From an uncultured Phascolarctobacterium sp. (GTDB taxonomy: Bacteria > Bacillota > Negativicutes > Acidaminococcales > Acidaminococcaceae): 64,000 bases of DNA. Location of the stretch: positions 62,001 to 126,000 of the forward strand of contig CASDXO010000002.1 of the NCBI GenBank assembly GCA_949285135.1. The letters run 5' to 3'. The notes beneath the pieces are model-generated. The model ran no database searches. It was not told the DNA's origin and saw only the letters and a list, made by a program, of their open reading frames with translations. The stretch's first letter is position 1. Every line of letters starts with the position of its first letter. The position numbers and the translations under genes were made by a program. Positions 63,213 through 64,000 of the stretch are shown in pieces.

Positions 63213-63264
63213 AGTTCATGAAGGGGTACACCACCGCGGGTGTAGATTCTTCATGGACTTTTTT
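63213..63264 (+). ncRNA. Structured thiS leader ending in a terminator-like hairpin
   Basis: AGTTCATGAAG (63213-63223) pairs with CTTCATGGACT (63249-63259) and the inner TACACC / GGTGTA (63227-63232 with 63239-63244) pairs within it, followed by TTTTTT. It is not a TPP riboswitch (no CTGAGA or ACCTGA boxes). It may be an attenuator or a different regulatory RNA; the identity is unknown. Confidence 0.55.
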
Positions 63265-63283
63265 GTTTTCCGGAGGTAAAAAG

Positions 63284-63478
63284 ATGCAGGTGAACGGAGA
63301 AAAAATATTGTTGACGAGAAGAATGTCACTGGAAGAATTCTTGTTGCAGAGGTGTTACCGGCTGGATAGAGTGGTGGCAGAGCTCAACGGTGAAATCATA
63401 AGTGTAGACAGATATGGGCAAGTTATGCTTGCTGATGAAGACGTGCTGGAAATTATCAGTTTTGTAGGAGGCGGCTGA
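63284..63478 (+). CDS. thiS: Sulfur carrier protein ThiS
   Basis: Ubiquitin-like small sulfur carrier for thiazole synthesis (thiamin precursor), 64 residues. The start is the ATG at 63284 with ggagg at 63272-63276; an upstream in-frame ATG at 63218 lies in the leader hairpin and is rejected. The fold pattern (MQVNGEKILL, DEDVLEIISFVGGG) and the C-terminal Gly-Gly-Gly, where ThiF adenylates, match B. subtilis ThiS. thiF begins 4 bases after the stop. Confidence 0.92.
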   Translation: MQVNGEKILLTRRMSLEEFLLQRCYRLDRVVAELNGEIISVDRYGQVMLADEDVLEIISFVGGG

Positions 63479-63482
63479 CAGA

Positions 63483-64000
63483 ATGGTTGATAAGACGTTA
63501 TTAAATCAGGCGCTGTGCGGCAGGCATGGAAAAGTATTTGCGGAGAAAATGGCGAGAGCACATGTGGCTGTTGCCGGGCTTGGCGGTCTTGGCAGCAACG
63601 TGGCTGTTATGCTGGTACGTATGGGGATAGGGCATTTGCATCTCATTGACTATGACAGGGTAGATATCAGCAATTTAAATAGGCAGCAGTATACTGTTGC
63701 CGATATTGGCAGATATAAGACAGAGGTACTGCAGAAATATTTATTGCAGATCAATCCTTATGTGGATATTAAGGCTGACTGTCTGAAGCTGTCGGCAGGA
63801 AATATTGTAGAGGTACTCGCACGTGATGAAATAGTCTGCGAGGCTTTAGATGCTCCGGACGCCAAGGCCATGCTTGTCAACGAAGTGCTTACTGTTTTTA
63901 CTGATAAAAAGGTGGTGGCAGCTTCTGGGATGGCAGGACTGGGCAGTGCCAATGATGTGGTAACACGTAAAATCAGTGACAGACTGTATATCTGCGGTGA
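63483..64000 (+). CDS. thiF: ThiF-type sulfur carrier adenylyltransferase (3' end cut by the window)
   Basis: E1-like enzyme that adenylates the C-terminus of ThiS. The visible 172 residues include the nucleotide-binding GLGGLGSNVAVMLVRMG, the LIDYDRVDISNLNRQQYT loop with the catalytic Asp/Arg residues and the start of the adenylate core (EALDAPDAKAMLVNE). It is open to the end of the window. With thiS it marks a thiazole-synthesis operon whose thiG and thiH should follow beyond the edge. Confidence 0.9.
   Translation, partial: MVDKTLLNQALCGRHGKVFAEKMARAHVAVAGLGGLGSNVAVMLVRMGIGHLHLIDYDRVDISNLNRQQYTVADIGRYKTEVLQKYLLQINPYVDIKADCLKLSAGNIVEVLARDEIVCEALDAPDAKAMLVNEVLTVFTDKKVVAASGMAGLGSANDVVTRKISDRLYICG

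Noticed and set aside
63160-63283. TPP riboswitch or T-box before thiS
   Set aside because: The conserved TPP boxes are absent and there is no room for a T-box specifier stem. Only a hairpin terminator can be supported.
1-64000. CRISPR arrays, insertion sequences, prophage, integrase or attachment sites
   Set aside because: I looked for short direct repeats with spacers, transposase motifs and integrases and found none. The two iadA copies are diverged paralogues, not a recent repeat.

Overview
The window is ordinary bacterial chromosome from an anaerobic, low-to-mid-GC Firmicute. I infer a Negativicutes-type organism (for example Acidaminococcaceae) from the fermentative redox genes: an [FeFe] hydrogenase with a glutamate-synthase-like partner, a ferredoxin-fused EtfA and rubredoxin. 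Firmicute-style regulation (PyrR attenuator, rbsKDACB order, BioY-ligase-thiolase cluster) and the DNA repair set fit this. I see no phage, insertion sequence, CRISPR array or rRNA. The single RNA gene is tRNA-Pro(CGG).

Layout. 1-8.7 kb: end of a PepT-like peptidase, then a repair operon exoA-uvrB-uvrA-uvrC. 8.7-13.8 kb: rubredoxin, a PhoB/PhoR-like two-component pair behind Pho-box-like repeats, an Mrp-type P-loop ATPase and BrnQ. 14-16.1 kb: tyrS, a small protein resembling DnaA domain I alone, and tRNA-Pro. 16.2-21 kb: LysR regulator, NhaC-type transporter and two isoaspartyl dipeptidase paralogues, the first carrying Glu where the carbamylated Lys should be. 21-23 kb (minus): pentapeptide-repeat protein, HAD phosphatase, and an AdoMet decarboxylase-like protein without its pyruvoyl-forming Ser. 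23.1-28.3 kb: recD2-comF-permease-dinB. 28.3-31.8 kb: MaoC-like hydratase, BioY, an atypical thiolase and an acyl-CoA ligase. 31.9-33 kb: a membrane acyltransferase.

33.1-42.9 kb is a full UMP biosynthesis operon, pyrB-pyrC-carA-carB-pyrK-pyrD-pyrF-pyrE, under a PyrR-type attenuator. 42.9-46.5 kb (minus) is the hydrogenase pair. 46.7-56.7 kb holds a sodium:solute symporter, dnaE, etfB, ferredoxin-etfA, a 64-residue protein, pyk and an unrecognised helical protein. 56.8-61.5 kb is a ribose operon rbsK-D-A-C-B. 61.7-63.1 kb (minus) is an OFA-family transporter behind what reads as a complete ZTP (pfl) riboswitch with a terminator. The window ends in thiS and the start of thiF behind another hairpin-terminator leader.

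The points most worth a second look are the ZTP-type riboswitch on an oxalate/formate-type transporter, the BioY-linked acyl-CoA cassette with a thiolase lacking its second catalytic Cys, the free-standing DnaA domain-I-like protein, the AdoMet decarboxylase-like protein with Ser replaced by Gly, the Lys-to-Glu isoaspartyl dipeptidase, and the hydrogenase-GltD pair. All identifications come from reading the sequence and remembered family motifs; nothing was searched.
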